Of a DNA stretch of 64,000 nt, positions 1-8,559 are shown piece by piece. This DNA comes from an uncultured Phascolarctobacterium sp. (GTDB taxonomy: Bacteria; Bacillota; Negativicutes; Acidaminococcales; Acidaminococcaceae), in assembly GCA_900757795.1 (NCBI GenBank), contig CAAEPE010000037.1, forward strand, positions 62,001 through 126,000, read 5' to 3'. A model generated the notes under the pieces. That model did no database searches. It was given only the letters and a program-made list of their open reading frames with translations, and was not told the DNA's origin. Position 1 is the stretch's first letter. Each line of letters begins with the position of its first letter. The position numbers were made by a program, and so were the translations under genes.

Positions 1-126
1 GATAATATATTAGCTTTTAAGATTGCTTGGAAACTACACCGTTATTATGTCAGATTCTTTACCTGTGATGCTTTCATGGTTATTCAGATCCTGCCTTCCG
101 TTGTTTCATAAGCGGCAAGTACGAAA

Positions 127-318
127 TCAAAATTTTACTCTAAATTGTAATAAAAAGTTGCACAATTTTTGAAAATTAGGCTGCATAAATCTCATCAAGT
201 TCATTACAGAAAGAGTAACGAGCAGACTTATTAGATAACAATCCTTGTAATTTTCTGCGGTTGCCGTAAGAAAGATGTATATCTTTTGAGTGTTTTTAGC
301 AGCTTTGTAGTAGTCCAT
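127..318 (-). CDS. small unrecognised ORF, possibly the start of a decayed gene
   Basis: A 63-codon frame starts with ATG at 318 behind a good ribosome site (AAAGGAG, 8 bases before the ATG). I do not recognise the protein. Near 190-200 a +1 shift would give an ending FCNELDEIYAA, which looks more protein-like than the in-frame tail. Further downstream on the same strand, positions 1-126 contain short coding-like stretches (for example VLAAYETTEGR) broken by stops. This suggests a degraded gene rather than an intact small protein. It lies 130 bases beyond the end of the helicase gene on the same strand. No function is proposed. Confidence 0.3.
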   Translation of the reverse strand: MDYYKAAKNTQKIYIFLTATAENYKDCYLISLLVTLSVMNLMRFMQPNFQKLCNFLLQFRVKF

Positions 319-448
319 AGTGATTGCTCCTTTATTGAGTTTTGTAGACAGCTTGATTTTAACATAGGGGAATTACAATGGACTATTTTTGTTCTATTTT
401 TCAGATGTTCAATTTTGTTTTACAATAAACATCTTTTTTCTTTTCATC

Positions 449-3400
449 TCAGTAACTCTCTTTTATCCTATCTGCCAGTTTTTCGTTCACTAGCTTTTGC
501 AGTGTTCCTTCCTGCGCATATGGCAAAGTATCCACAGCAAAGAAATTGTGTCTGCTGATATTTTTTGCTTCTTTATCAAAGCCAAAAATATAGGACATGG
601 CAATATCAAAAATTATTTGCGTAGGAGCAAATCCGAACACTTGACACTCCAAAATATGTTTAACGCGTTCCAAATCATTAGGATACAAAGATTTCATCAA
701 AGGATTGCGATACAAGCGTTTCACAATTTCTGTAATATAAAGTCCGGATTTCATATAAAAATCGACAAAGGTTTTATCAGGATAATCAAAGATATGCGGC
801 TCGTTTTCCTCCAACTGGTCTACCATCATCTTGACAACTTTTTTCGGCGTAAAAATTTGGTTAGTTTCCTGCGGCGGAATATAATCAAAAATATCCTCTG
901 TATGATTTTCATCAAAATAATTGGCTAAAGCACGCTTCTTTTCTAAAAAAGCTTTAATAGACTCATCAAAAACTACTTCATCAAAAAGATGGCCCTCAAA
1001 ATGCTTCAACTCTCTGCTTTCCTTATCGTGATAATCACCGCCGTCGCGCAAAAAGCGAAATTCTTCCACGGAAATACTGGTAACATCTTTAAACACTCCA
1101 TTAGGAGGATAAGTTTCAAAGTTTGCCAACGTTAATTTATCATCACCATAGGCCATAATAAAGCTGGGGATAGTTCTGGCAAAACCGCGCAAATGCGCAC
1201 GGATATCGCCTTCAACCGAACGTTTCTTTTTTTCTTCTTTTTTCGTTTCCAGTTCCTGCACGGTATTGGCAGCAGCCTGCTGCGCCACTTCCTGCACTTT
1301 GTTTTGTACGGTAACAATAAATTCTTGCTGCGCCTTAGTTGATTTTTCCTGATAAGCATTTTCTATAACAGCTTTTTCTGCCACAGTAGCAGCTTGCTGT
1401 AATTCTTTTTGTTTTTCGACATACAAAATTTTTTGCTGCTGTTCAAGCTCATCTGCTAAAGATTTTAATTCACGCTGAACTTCTGTTGCCTGCTTATTAA
1501 CAATTTTTTCTGTCTGCTTATTTGTTAAATAATATTCTTCTTTGGCCTTACCATAAGTATTAGCAGCCAAAGCTTCGGAAACCTTTTGCGAAAGATTTTC
1601 CACCAAAGCGTAATGGGGCGCAAGCGCAGGCTCTACACCTGTCGCTTGTTCTTCTTTTTGCTTAGTTACAGCCTGCGCAAAAACATTTTGAAGCTCATCC
1701 TTAGTAGTTTCAAAAATTTTCTCGCCAAAAATAGCATTAGTTTTATTTACCACAATTTCCTGCGGAACTTCAACCTCGCCATTTTCATTTACAGCCACGT
1801 CAGCCATTTTTTCCATGCCCGGAGCATCCTTTAGACGCCCTTGTTCTGCTTCCGGCTTAATTTGCTGTAAAATATCTCGCACTACATTGGGCGCCCCAAA
1901 AACATTAGAAATATTTGCAAAAAGAAAATTGCTCATAAAACCGCGTCTAATAACTTCTTCTGTTTTAATTTTAATAGGAACAGAAAGCACTTTTGCTGCA
2001 TCCAATTCCACCATTTTACCTTCTTCATCTTCGGCAAAAACAGAGAAAAAGTTAATTAGCCGCTTGATATTTTCTGCGCGCTGTTCTTTAGTACCGCCGC
2101 CGGCAGCAGTGGAGGAGTACAAACTATTAGCAAAATCATCATAAACCATCAAAGTCCGCTCAGGAGCAAAATCGAAAATATAAGCGTTCTCTTTTTGGTA
2201 GTACTTGCCGTTCTTTTCAAATTTATAAGGATTTTGCGCACGAAAAGCAGCCTGAATATATTCAGCAGAGCTGCGCATATTGCTTAACATAAATACTGCT
2301 GTCCATTCAGGAATAGTAACGCCAGTCGTAAGCTGACCAACGCTCAAGGTAATTGTTTTAGCATGATTGTTAATTGCTTCACGCACTTTATCAAAGCTGC
2401 GCCTGCTTTGCTGAATATCGGCGTCCTCGTCCGCCAAACGTCCGTCACCAGCAGCAATGACTACTTCATAATTTTCAAAAACAGGATGATTTTTTAATAA
2501 TTCTGCCATAGCTTTGGCACTGTCAACCCGCTCAAAAAGCCAAAAAGTGTGCGCCATTTCCTCACGCAGGTTCTTAGTAGAGAAGGGGAATTTTTCTTGC
2601 TGCGTCAAAGCGTCCAAAAATTTTTTTACATCTTTTTCGTAAACAAATTTACCATTATCTTTAGTACTAAAAAATTCATTCAAATCAAAAGCGTATTCCA
2701 CATTATCTTCTTCGGATAAATTCATTCCCTGATTAACCTTATCCTGAATAATTTTGGACATTTGATAAGTATATAAATTCATGCGCGGCATAACAGCATA
2801 AGGATTGTATTCTTCAGATTCCTCATACCATTTTTCTTTAGCTTCCTGCTCGTCAGCAAATGTCCAATTAAAAATTTGCTTATTACCAAATTTACCTTTG
2901 GCAATGGCTTTAAAAGGCGTACCGGAAAGATGCAGCGTAAATTTACGTTTGATATCTCTAAAGGCAACGTCAGTTTTATAAGTATCTACGCCTTCGTGAG
3001 CTTCGTCAATAACCAACAAATCCCAATCCGTATCTTTAATCCATTTTAATTTATCAAACTCGCCGCCAAAATAAACGGAACCTTTGAGACCTTGCAAGCT
3101 TTCAAAAGCTACCTGACGCACATCGGGATTTTCGTTTTCAGAAAATAATTGTTCAAGCTTATCTATATATTGCTGACGATTCAGCACTGGTTTTTCACTT
3201 AAAGCGTCTGTTTCCGAAACAAATAAATAATTTGTCTGCCAACTGATAAATTTCGCGAAATCGTCATACCAAGAATTGGCAATACTGGGACGATTGGTAA
3301 CAATCAACACATTTTTCGCATCAATGCGCCGCATAAAATCATAGGTAGTCAAAGTTTTGCCAAAACGCGGTTTAGCGTTCCACAAAAATTCGCAGTCAGC

Positions 3401-3868
3401 CAAATATTTATTATTTTTAAAGTACTCAACAGTTTTTTTAACGGCTTCCTGCTGTTCCTTACGCAGAGTGTATTGAGTGCCTTTATTTTCTATCTGTACA
3501 CCGTCATAATTTTGCGCAGCGAATTTATAAAAAAGTTGGTGAGATTTTTCGCCGTCAATTTTAAACCATTCCGTACCTTTATTACGCTGAATTTGGCAAA
3601 AATGCTCTAAATAATCATGAAAATCATGGTCAGTAAAATATTTATTTTTATGCGTACCTGCCGTATATTTCGCTGCTTCGTGCCATTCTATTTTATAAGC
3701 GATATTCGCCGTGTGGGTTTGCTGTTTAATACGCGCTTCTACTGATTGTTTTTCGGTATAACCAATTTTTGTCCAACCTGCGTTGGTGATTACGTCGGGA
3801 GTAGTGTAGGCGTAAATTTTCGGATTGATATTTGAATAGGGATTAAAATTTATTGCCACTGTACTCAC
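449..3868 (-). CDS. GIY-YIG nuclease / DEAH helicase / methyltransferase-like fusion protein (restriction-like)
   Basis: A 1139-residue multidomain protein, probably the DNA-translocating and cleaving partner of the methyltransferase just upstream. Residues about 17-90 look like a GIY-YIG nuclease of the T5orf172/Mug113 kind (KIYAYTTPD, then GWTKIGYTEKQSVEARI). An SF2 helicase follows: Walker A NAKPRFGKT at 164-172, DEAH at 288-291, SGTPF at 315-319, and motif V/VI text (TTGVTIPEW, QAAFRAQNP) near 520-545. Residues about 765-890 are Gln/Glu/Lys-rich and probably coiled coil. The C-terminus (about 1000-1139) has QIFTPKKVV and VDFYMKSGLYITEI, resembling the start of an N6-methyltransferase fold, but I see no NPPY motif, so it is probably not catalytic. 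GTG at 3868 follows the upstream TGA after one base; a second GTG four codons on is also possible. DNA cleavage is inferred, not shown. Confidence 0.75.
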   Translation of the reverse strand: MSTVAINFNPYSNINPKIYAYTTPDVITNAGWTKIGYTEKQSVEARIKQQTHTANIAYKIEWHEAAKYTAGTHKNKYFTDHDFHDYLEHFCQIQRNKGTEWFKIDGEKSHQLFYKFAAQNYDGVQIENKGTQYTLRKEQQEAVKKTVEYFKNNKYLADCEFLWNAKPRFGKTLTTYDFMRRIDAKNVLIVTNRPSIANSWYDDFAKFISWQTNYLFVSETDALSEKPVLNRQQYIDKLEQLFSENENPDVRQVAFESLQGLKGSVYFGGEFDKLKWIKDTDWDLLVIDEAHEGVDTYKTDVAFRDIKRKFTLHLSGTPFKAIAKGKFGNKQIFNWTFADEQEAKEKWYEESEEYNPYAVMPRMNLYTYQMSKIIQDKVNQGMNLSEEDNVEYAFDLNEFFSTKDNGKFVYEKDVKKFLDALTQQEKFPFSTKNLREEMAHTFWLFERVDSAKAMAELLKNHPVFENYEVVIAAGDGRLADEDADIQQSRRSFDKVREAINNHAKTITLSVGQLTTGVTIPEWTAVFMLSNMRSSAEYIQAAFRAQNPYKFEKNGKYYQKENAYIFDFAPERTLMVYDDFANSLYSSTAAGGGTKEQRAENIKRLINFFSVFAEDEEGKMVELDAAKVLSVPIKIKTEEVIRRGFMSNFLFANISNVFGAPNVVRDILQQIKPEAEQGRLKDAPGMEKMADVAVNENGEVEVPQEIVVNKTNAIFGEKIFETTKDELQNVFAQAVTKQKEEQATGVEPALAPHYALVENLSQKVSEALAANTYGKAKEEYYLTNKQTEKIVNKQATEVQRELKSLADELEQQQKILYVEKQKELQQAATVAEKAVIENAYQEKSTKAQQEFIVTVQNKVQEVAQQAAANTVQELETKKEEKKKRSVEGDIRAHLRGFARTIPSFIMAYGDDKLTLANFETYPPNGVFKDVTSISVEEFRFLRDGGDYHDKESRELKHFEGHLFDEVVFDESIKAFLEKKRALANYFDENHTEDIFDYIPPQETNQIFTPKKVVKMMVDQLEENEPHIFDYPDKTFVDFYMKSGLYITEIVKRLYRNPLMKSLYPNDLERVKHILECQVFGFAPTQIIFDIAMSYIFGFDKEAKNISRHNFFAVDTLPYAQEGTLQKLVNEKLADRIKESY

Positions 3869-3869
3869 C

Positions 3870-6017
3870 TCAATCCATGGGTTTTACTTTCGTTTCAATA
3901 AAGTTAATTTCTACTTCATCTAAACCATATTTTTTGTAAAGCTGTTGGTCGATTTCATAAATAGATTTAGACCAATCAATATCGGAGTTAACAGTAAAAT
4001 TTTGTAGAGGAATATAGTACCATACTCCTTTTTTATTATCTTGAGTTACTTTCAAAACTCCCAACAACGCTCTAGCAAATTTTGTTTTTAAATATTTAAC
4101 ACAATTAGTTGCCTCAATTTCTGTTTCAAATTTTCCGATACTAATAAAAGTCTGTGTATGACCAACTCCAATTTTCCCTATCTGCATAGGAGCTAAGATT
4201 TCTCCAAATATGCCGCTTCCACTTGATTTAGATAGAAACACTTTATATTTAAATAAATTTTCATGTTCTTTAATGTATTTTTTCTTTATAAATTTAAATA
4301 CTCTTTGGCGTGCATCTAGTCCAAAAATCTGCACATAATCTCTTTCATTATTTGAATCTACTGAATCAAAAAATACTTCTATATTTTTCAATCTTTCAAA
4401 CACATTAGATGTCAAATCGTTACTATGTCCAACAGACATCAAATTAACAATTTCTGGTTTTTCTTTATGTAAACAAGCAGAAAATTTATAGCTTTCTGGA
4501 GCATATATATACTCATTTATAGAAGAAAAATCATTAACCATATTTGTAACTTTATTGATTATAATATTCAATTCAGGATATTTTGTAAAAACACCTATTG
4601 CCCCACATCTATTTTCAACATCTCTTAAGGTGATTGCAACACCACCTTTAATTTCAGTAGTAGGAAAAATTTTACTTGAATCTGGATTATAATACATTAC
4701 TCGAAAGTATTCGTCTTCAAGCATTTTTTTATTCCATTCTCTAGGTGTTTTCCCGGCATTAAACAAAAATCTAGCTGGTGTAATCAACAATACTTTTTTA
4801 CCTAATTCATAAGAAGCAGACATAAACTTATCGTAAACCGGTTTATCACTTGTATTTTCCGTATTCTCTTGATACGGCGGATTGCCAATTACTACATCAA
4901 ATTTAAAATCCTTACTCATGTTCTTTTCACTTCCTTGCTGGCTTAATAAATCTTTAAACTTAAAAATCTTTCCCGTACTCCAATTTTTAATTTTACAGTA
5001 CACTCCGTTATGCAAATCTATATTATCTTTTAAGCAGCCTTGGCATTTTTGTATTTCTTCATCTTGCACATCGCAAACGCTTACGCTGCGTTTCAAAACA
5101 TTGCTGCTAAAAGCCTTTTTGTCAAAAAGGTTGGGGGAGACTGCTTTAGGCTGCTTTTTATAATCATGACAAGAATTTGGCACGACGCATTTTAAACCGT
5201 CCATCTGCCAAATATTCCAACTGATAATTTCTGCCAGCGGTGCTAAATATGCTTCCGGCAGCGGTTCGCCAAATTTCGCGGCAAAATAATCCATTACTGT
5301 GTAAAGAATATTTTCTCTGGCAATAAGCACGTTGTCGCCCTGCCATTCAAAACCATAAGTGCTCATTAAAGCTTTTTTTGCCAATTCTAGCCATCTTTTA
5401 TAAGCTTTTGTTTTGTCTTTGCGAAGTCTAATTTTTTCGTTAAGCACACGCAATTTTCTATCCAAAATACCAATTCTATCTGTAATAGGAATTGGTTCTC
5501 CGGTAACAGCGTCATAACGGCTGGCAAGATAGGGGGCTTCGCCGCAGGTAATTTCTAAGCGTTTAGCGCCAATGTAGCTTTCCCAGCCTTTAGGTTGATG
5601 TTTATCATAATCCGGAAAAACTATTTTTTGTTCACTAATACTCCAAGCGTTACCGTCTTCTTTGTTAAAAACATCATTTTTCTCAAACCATGCATTGTCA
5701 ACAAGATTGTTCATCTTATTGCAAATCCAGGTAGGCGTAAAAACTTCCGCCATATTGCGGGTGCGAGCGTTTTGCGCTAATTTAGATTTTACAGAACGAG
5801 GCATAATAATGTTACCGTGCGCGCCCGTAATCAATTCAGAGCGAATTTCATCAAAAAAGCCGTAACCTTCACCATAATTTTTATAATCATCTGTTGCCCA
5901 AATTATATTTTTTCCCGTCGTGCGGTCTTTAAGCAATTCGTCTAACAGCAGAGGATTTAACGTTATAATTTCATTTTCTTGAACGTCAACTAATTCTTTA
6001 GTTAATTCTTCGCACAT
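3870..6017 (-). CDS. Eco57I-like N6-adenine DNA methyltransferase
   Basis: A 715-residue protein with the layout of type IIG/Eco57I-like adenine methyltransferases. EVFTPTWIC (91-99) is the family entry motif, LEITCGEAPYLASRYD (154-169) fits the SAM-binding region, and NPPY (379-382) is the catalytic motif IV of N6-adenine enzymes. The C-terminal third should hold target recognition (for example IGKIGVGHTQTFISIG). The ATG at 6017 follows GAGGTAATTTT, a good ribosome site. It is the first gene of a two-gene unit with the helicase/nuclease fusion, one base apart. The part after about residue 370 is clearly richer in AT than the N-terminal part (sample windows near 27% versus 40-55% GC), as if the recognition half had been exchanged. 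The likely role is host DNA modification in a restriction or anti-phage module. Confidence 0.8.
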   Translation of the reverse strand: MCEELTKELVDVQENEIITLNPLLLDELLKDRTTGKNIIWATDDYKNYGEGYGFFDEIRSELITGAHGNIIMPRSVKSKLAQNARTRNMAEVFTPTWICNKMNNLVDNAWFEKNDVFNKEDGNAWSISEQKIVFPDYDKHQPKGWESYIGAKRLEITCGEAPYLASRYDAVTGEPIPITDRIGILDRKLRVLNEKIRLRKDKTKAYKRWLELAKKALMSTYGFEWQGDNVLIARENILYTVMDYFAAKFGEPLPEAYLAPLAEIISWNIWQMDGLKCVVPNSCHDYKKQPKAVSPNLFDKKAFSSNVLKRSVSVCDVQDEEIQKCQGCLKDNIDLHNGVYCKIKNWSTGKIFKFKDLLSQQGSEKNMSKDFKFDVVIGNPPYQENTENTSDKPVYDKFMSASYELGKKVLLITPARFLFNAGKTPREWNKKMLEDEYFRVMYYNPDSSKIFPTTEIKGGVAITLRDVENRCGAIGVFTKYPELNIIINKVTNMVNDFSSINEYIYAPESYKFSACLHKEKPEIVNLMSVGHSNDLTSNVFERLKNIEVFFDSVDSNNERDYVQIFGLDARQRVFKFIKKKYIKEHENLFKYKVFLSKSSGSGIFGEILAPMQIGKIGVGHTQTFISIGKFETEIEATNCVKYLKTKFARALLGVLKVTQDNKKGVWYYIPLQNFTVNSDIDWSKSIYEIDQQLYKKYGLDEVEINFIETKVKPMD

Positions 6018-6430
6018 AAAATTACCTCAAACTATCACATAAAAATAAACTTTATCTATACTCATTCTAATTTATATTATAAACTTATTGACAGCAAAAA
6101 AGCAATGTAAAGAAGTTAGTCAAAGATAATTCGTTGCATTTTTAGCGTACCAATTACATTCCAAACCAATAAAAACAACCGCCCTCAAAAAATTTTGAGA
6201 GCGGCTAATTTTTCTTTGGTGATCCCGGCCAGAGTCGAACTGGCGTAATATACCAATCAACTACCAGTCAAGTAAATTTATCGGCTAAACACAGTTATTA
6301 CAGCAATATTATCGTAAAATCGCACATACCAGTCAACTACCAGTCAAGTAAAATTCTCAGCTAAACACTGTTATTACAACAATATTACCGTAGAATGGTA
6401 CATACCAATCAACTACCAATCAAGTAAATT
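6018..6430. other. intergenic region with insertion end and tandem repeats
   Basis: No gene is seen here. It contains an A+T-rich stretch upstream of the methyltransferase gene (a TATAAT-like box on the minus strand at 6076-6081), a duplicated tRNA-Arg terminator and 3' end (6172-6245), and 2.4 copies of a 76-bp direct repeat (6250-6432). The parts are annotated separately. Confidence 0.8.
6172..6245 (-). repeat. distal attachment-site copy: tRNA-Arg 3' end plus terminator
   Basis: This stretch closely matches 7974-8046. It includes a hairpin (stem around CTCAAAA/TTTTGAG, ending GCGG) and the last 29 bases of tRNA-Arg including CCA (6217-6245), with a few mismatches (AGAGTCGAAC here, AGAATCGAAC in the intact tRNA). 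The similarity stops inside the T-arm/variable side. A displaced tRNA 3' end in this position is the classic scar of site-specific integration into a tRNA gene, so 6246 to about 8017 is read as the inserted DNA. Confidence 0.75.
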
Positions 6431-6432
6431 TT
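6250..6432. repeat. 76-bp tandem direct repeat, 2.4 copies
   Basis: Units start at 6250, 6326 and 6402, each beginning ATACCARTCAACTACCA. The third unit is cut at about 31 bases and runs into the stop codon of the AlbA_2 gene. Inside each unit is a smaller doublet, ACCARTCAACT followed by ACCARTCAAGTAAA. A further ACCAGTCAAGTAAA lies at 7938, on the other side of the gene. The repeats may be recombinase-binding sites of the integrated element or a replication-slippage array; the sequence does not decide. Confidence 0.85.
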
Positions 6433-7891
6433 ATGCCCAATATGGTAAATACTTTCTATTTCTATCAGACGTTGAATCATCTGATATTTTTATCAATCCA
6501 GCATCGCAAGTTTCATTTAAAAGCCGTGTCATCATAGCACTATTTTTTTGTTCAATATGAAAACGTTCTCTTAATGATGAATTGGTCATGTATTCACGGT
6601 TGACTCTTTTGAGACAAGCATGTAAATAACAAGCTCTTTGACGATCATCTTTAGACATTTTAGCATATGGTTTATATGAAAATAGTGATACTCTTGTGTG
6701 ATTATTATAAATATCTATTTCTGGAGCAGGTAGCTGATAAAATTCAGTCTGAAAAACAACTTTATCATATCCGCTGCCACGTTCCTCACAAACACCTATC
6801 CGACGCATAAATGATGCTAGTTTTTCATTACGAGAAATGGGCGGATGATCAAGAAATCGTTCTTTTTCTATCAATGGAATGCCAGGATTAGTAATTTCCA
6901 TTCTGTCGGTAAATATTTCAACCATAGGACTTGTACCTTGTAGGAAAAAATTTTGGTGAATGATTGCGTTTGCAACTAACTCTCTAACAGCAAGTTCAGG
7001 ATACATAGGTACGTCTTTACGCAATGCCTTTCCCATAACTTCGTTTATTGGCAAAATGTCATTGATATATCCTATCGTTTCTTCAAATCCACTAGCATAT
7101 CCTTTCCCGATACGCTTTTCTCTAGCCGAAGACATACGATTATTATCAGCATACTCTATAACACGAATTGACTTACGTTCCAAGGAAGGAAAATCTATTA
7201 ATCGCTTTGCAAACAAAATAGCTCCAAGATTTGTAATGTTATAATTTCCTGCCTCATTTTTCGTAATCATTCCATCTTCTTTTAAAGCATCTAATATGCC
7301 TTGTTTATCGCTTGGTAAATCCATTGATAATAATTCAAAATAAGAAACATAATCCAAAAGCCTCAAAATATTATCACCTGTAACATGATCCATTGCACAC
7401 ATCGTTTCAAAAGATCTGCGAGATAATATTGCCCATAATTCACGTTCTGTATCTGGAAAGTCTTTCAAATTTTTCTTATGAGAGTCAATTCTAATATAAT
7501 CAACTCCTCTAAATTTTACCGGAGTAGAGAAAGCTGCATTAACTTCCATTAGTACAACGGTTTTATTATCTATAACACATGAATGAAAATAAAATTGAAC
7601 CTGCGGCTCTAATTGAGTTGCAATCCACAATTCAAGTCCTTGGTTTCCGTGCTTTTCTTTAGACGGAACAAATGTAGTACCACAAATCTCATGTGTCGTG
7701 TCATTCACGCCCCAAATAAGAAAACCATGTTCTTGATTAAAAAGAGCAGCAGTATTAGATAAGGCACTAACATATTCACCAATTGCTTGGTGATTACAAT
7801 TATTAGTTTTAAATTCAATCCACGGTAATTCAGCAGGATGTCTTCTTGCTTCATTTACTATATCTTCAATGATATTACTCTCAAAAGGCAT
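6431..7891 (-). CDS. AlbA_2 (Schlafen-like) ATP-binding protein
   Basis: A 486-residue protein. The N-terminal 150 residues match the AlbA_2/divergent AAA_4 pattern (LPWIEFKTN, IGEYVSALSNTAA, FLIWGVNDTTHEI). A GHKL-like ATPase part follows, called HATPase_c_4 in annotation (ELAVRELVANAIIHQ, IFTDRMEITNPG, EERGSGYDKV), and then a C-terminal winged-helix-like stretch. Such proteins are usually annotated as putative transcriptional regulators or ATP-binding proteins; their biochemical role is mostly unknown and some sit in defence islands. ATG at 7891 follows AAAGGAGGTCATCAGT. It is the only gene between the duplicated tRNA-Arg ends, so it appears to be the cargo of a minimal integrated element with no integrase of its own. 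Confidence 0.8.
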   Translation of the reverse strand: MPFESNIIEDIVNEARRHPAELPWIEFKTNNCNHQAIGEYVSALSNTAALFNQEHGFLIWGVNDTTHEICGTTFVPSKEKHGNQGLELWIATQLEPQVQFYFHSCVIDNKTVVLMEVNAAFSTPVKFRGVDYIRIDSHKKNLKDFPDTERELWAILSRRSFETMCAMDHVTGDNILRLLDYVSYFELLSMDLPSDKQGILDALKEDGMITKNEAGNYNITNLGAILFAKRLIDFPSLERKSIRVIEYADNNRMSSAREKRIGKGYASGFEETIGYINDILPINEVMGKALRKDVPMYPELAVRELVANAIIHQNFFLQGTSPMVEIFTDRMEITNPGIPLIEKERFLDHPPISRNEKLASFMRRIGVCEERGSGYDKVVFQTEFYQLPAPEIDIYNNHTRVSLFSYKPYAKMSKDDRQRACYLHACLKRVNREYMTNSSLRERFHIEQKNSAMMTRLLNETCDAGLIKISDDSTSDRNRKYLPYWA

Positions 7892-7973
7892 ACTGATGAC
7901 CTCCTTTATTAAAACCGATTTTAATATAAATTAAGTAACCAGTCAAGTAAAAAACATTATACCTTCATATATA

Positions 7974-8017
7974 CAAAACAACCGCTCTCAAAAATTTTGA
8001 GAGCGGTTAAATTTTCT
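7974..8017 (-). terminator. terminator of tRNA-Arg (proximal repeat copy)
   Basis: A near-perfect palindrome, CCGCTCTCAAAA with its complement, lies just 3' of tRNA-Arg on the minus strand and is followed by T-rich DNA (TGTTTTGT). It works as a rho-independent terminator and is part of the element duplicated at 6172-6245. Confidence 0.65.
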
Positions 8018-8094
8018 TGGTGATCCCGGCCAGAATCGAACTGGCGACCTACCGCTTAGGAGGCGGTTGCTCTATCCTACTGAGCTACGGAACC
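8018..8094 (-). tRNA. tRNA-Arg (anticodon CCT)
   Basis: The minus strand folds as a full cloverleaf. The acceptor GGTTCCG pairs with CGGGATC, the discriminator is A and CCA is encoded. The anticodon stem is ACCGC/GCGGT around loop CTCCTAA, giving anticodon CCT and codon AGG. The T-loop GTTCGATTC is intact. Its 3' half is repeated at 6217-6245, which marks it as an integration target. Confidence 0.95.
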
Positions 8095-8141
8095 CTTTTC
8101 TATTATAAAATTGTATAACAGTTATAATTTTAAAAAGTCTT

Positions 8142-8447
8142 TTATAACTTTTCTGCCATTCCCGGAGGCATGCTCCATTCAACGCGCACACCGGTTTTGC
8201 CCCACAAACGCGTTAAGCACACCTTAAAATTTTCCAGGCTTGCCAACGGCTCCAAGGTTTCGGTAACAAAATCGCGAATGGTATCGCCGTGGGGCACATC
8301 CAATGTTAAGGGTGCAGCCAAAAATTGCTCCACAGCACATCTAGCCTCTGCCACTGGCAGGATGACTGATGCTGTTTTACTTTCTTCATTATATTCTACA
8401 AAGCCATAATTACAATTATAGTTCAAGGTAACAGCAAATGTACTCAT
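8142..8447 (-). CDS. small hypothetical protein
   Basis: A 101-residue acidic protein (starts MSTFAVTLNYNCNYGF) with no signal peptide or membrane segment and no motif I recognise. ATG at 8447 follows AGGGGGA at good spacing and codon use resembles the neighbouring ppk, so it is likely real. It stands alone between tRNA-Arg and ppk. No function is proposed. Confidence 0.6.
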   Translation of the reverse strand: MSTFAVTLNYNCNYGFVEYNEESKTASVILPVAEARCAVEQFLAAPLTLDVPHGDTIRDFVTETLEPLASLENFKVCLTRLWGKTGVRVEWSMPPGMAEKL

Positions 8448-8559
8448 TTTTAATCCCCCTCTGCTGCTAAATATTATAGCAATTTGGCGCTAGTATTGCA
8501 ACACGCGGGTTTAATTAGACAGTTAAACTCACAAGTAACAATTTTTCAGCTTCGCAATT

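Noticed and set aside
6088..6093. TTGACA as a plus-strand promoter
   Set aside because: No suitable -10 box lies 16-18 bases downstream and no plus-strand gene follows.
6250..6432. CRISPR array
   Set aside because: The repeats are 76-bp direct units with no unique spacers of regular length, and there are no cas genes.
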